The position numbers were made by a program, and so were the translations under genes. The notes beneath the pieces are model-generated. The model was not told where the DNA came from, did not search any database, and saw only the letters and a list, made by a program, of their open reading frames with translations. 47,406 nt of DNA from the NCBI GenBank assembly GCA_022579005.1, contig MU401707.1, positions 1 to 47,406 on the forward strand, written 5' to 3'. Source of the DNA: Poronia punctata (lineage: Eukaryota; Ascomycota; Sordariomycetes; Xylariales; Xylariaceae). Numbering within the stretch: the stretch's first letter is position 1; each line of letters opens with the position of its first letter. This document shows, piece after piece, positions 46,545 through 47,406 of this stretch.

Positions 46545-47406
46545 TAGGTTAGCTCTATAACCTTTAGAATTCACCTGCCATGGCCATAACCTTTAGAATA
46601 ACCTGAATTAGCCATAACCATTACCTTTCAAATTTACCTAGCAGAGCTATAGCCTTTCGAATGACCTGAATTAGCCATGACCATTACCTTTCAAAATGAC
46701 CTGCTATGGCCATGACCTTTGAAATTCACCTAGCAGAGCCATAGCCTTTCAAATAACCTGAATTAGCCATGACCATTACCTTTCAAAATGACCTGCCATG
46801 GCCATAACCTTTGAAATTCACCTGGCAGAGCTATAGCCTTTCGAATGACCTGAATTAGCCATAACCATTACCTTTTAAATTGACCTAGCAGAGCTATAGC
46901 CTTTAGAAATAACCTACTAGGGCCATGACCTTTGAAATTTACCTAGTAGAGCTATAGCCTCTTAAATGACCTAAATTAGCTATAACCATTACTTTTTAAA
47001 TAACCTGCTATAGCTATAACCTTTTAAAATAACCTATATTAGCTATAGCTATAACTTTTTAAAATAACCTATATTAGCTATAACTATTACCTTTTAAATT
47101 AACTTATATTAGCTATAACTATTACTTTTTAAATTAACTTATATTAGCTATAACTATTACTTTTTAAAATAACTTATTATAGCTATAACTTTTAAAATTT
47201 ACTTAATAAAGCTATAGCTTTTTAAATAATATAAATTAGCTATAATTATTATTTTTTAAATTTACTTAGTAAAGCTATAGCCTTTAAAAATAACTTATTA
47301 TAACTATAATTTTTTAAAATAATTATTATAGCTATAACTTTTTAAATTTACTTATTAAAGCTATAATCTTAAAATTTACTTATTAAAGCTATAACTTTAA
47401 CTTTTT
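46545..47406 (+). repeat. 92-bp higher-order satellite, running off the window end
   Basis: Three related ~28-35-bp monomers alternate: GACCTGAATTAGCCATGACC.., GACCTGCCATGGCCATGACC.., and CACCTGGCAGAGCTATAGCC... The first monomer starts at 46663, 46755 and 46847, 92 bp apart. Units before about 46900 keep TGA, TCA and GGCC. Later ones lose them stepwise, as in CACCTGGCAGAG (46819), TACCTAGTAGAG (46940) and TACTTAATAAAG (47200). There is no coding sign. It could be a centromeric or subtelomeric satellite, but no telomere repeat is present. Confidence 0.9.

Noticed and set aside
46530..46560. GGTTAGGTTAG as a telomere repeat
   Set aside because: Only two short units at the junction of two other arrays, with no continuing TTAGGG run.
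1..47406. Possibility of an organellar (mitochondrial) or Plasmodium/Dictyostelium-like AT-rich genome
   Set aside because: No rRNA, tRNA or respiratory gene, no living long frame, and repeat differences are almost all C/T and G/A transitions, which fits RIP better than ordinary AT-rich genomes.

Overview
This 47.4-kb window is extremely AT-rich DNA with no intact gene, tRNA, rRNA or CRISPR array that I can support. It looks like the gene-dead, RIP-mutated (repeat-induced point mutation) compartment of a filamentous fungal genome, such as a pericentromeric or transposon-graveyard block. Reasons: almost all differences between repeat copies are C-to-T or G-to-A; TCA and TGA are nearly absent over the first 46 kb; the remaining G and C sit mostly in GC, AC and CT steps (AGCT, TGCT, AAGC); and long protein-like frames are broken almost only where CAA, CAG or TGG would have become a stop. 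The fungal assignment is an inference and I cannot name a species.

Layout. 1-9.9 kb: decayed repeats, including two pairs of direct repeats (1967-2232 with 8293-8558; 6760-8004 with 8650-9888) and minus-strand relict frames. 9.9-23.5 kb: mostly featureless AT-rich DNA with scattered relict frames on both strands and a three-copy 0.3-kb repeat near 15.2-16.0 kb. 23.7-30.5 kb: a dense nest of unrelated tandem arrays (69, 126-141, 84, 79, 53, 39 and 66 bp units), some keeping an open plus-strand frame. 31.8-43.5 kb: a series of plus-strand relict genes, one recognisable as the C-terminal domain of a SNF2-family helicase. These alternate with a family of near-identical palindromes (arms AAAAAACTAAATATTT / AAATATTTAGTTTTTT). 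44.4-46.4 kb: slightly less AT-rich DNA without a recognised gene. 46.38 kb to the end: a 19-bp array followed by a 92-bp higher-order satellite. This satellite is almost unmutated around 46.5-46.9 kb and becomes steadily mutated towards the window end, so it records the mutation process step by step.

Nothing here is likely to make a working protein. In the relict frames Glu and Asp codons have mostly become Lys and Asn codons (GAN to AAN) and Gln/Trp codons have become stops, so the original proteins were far more acidic than they now read. The most interesting points are the TpC-plus-CpA mutation signature, the palindrome family between co-directional fossil genes, and the tandem-repeat nest.
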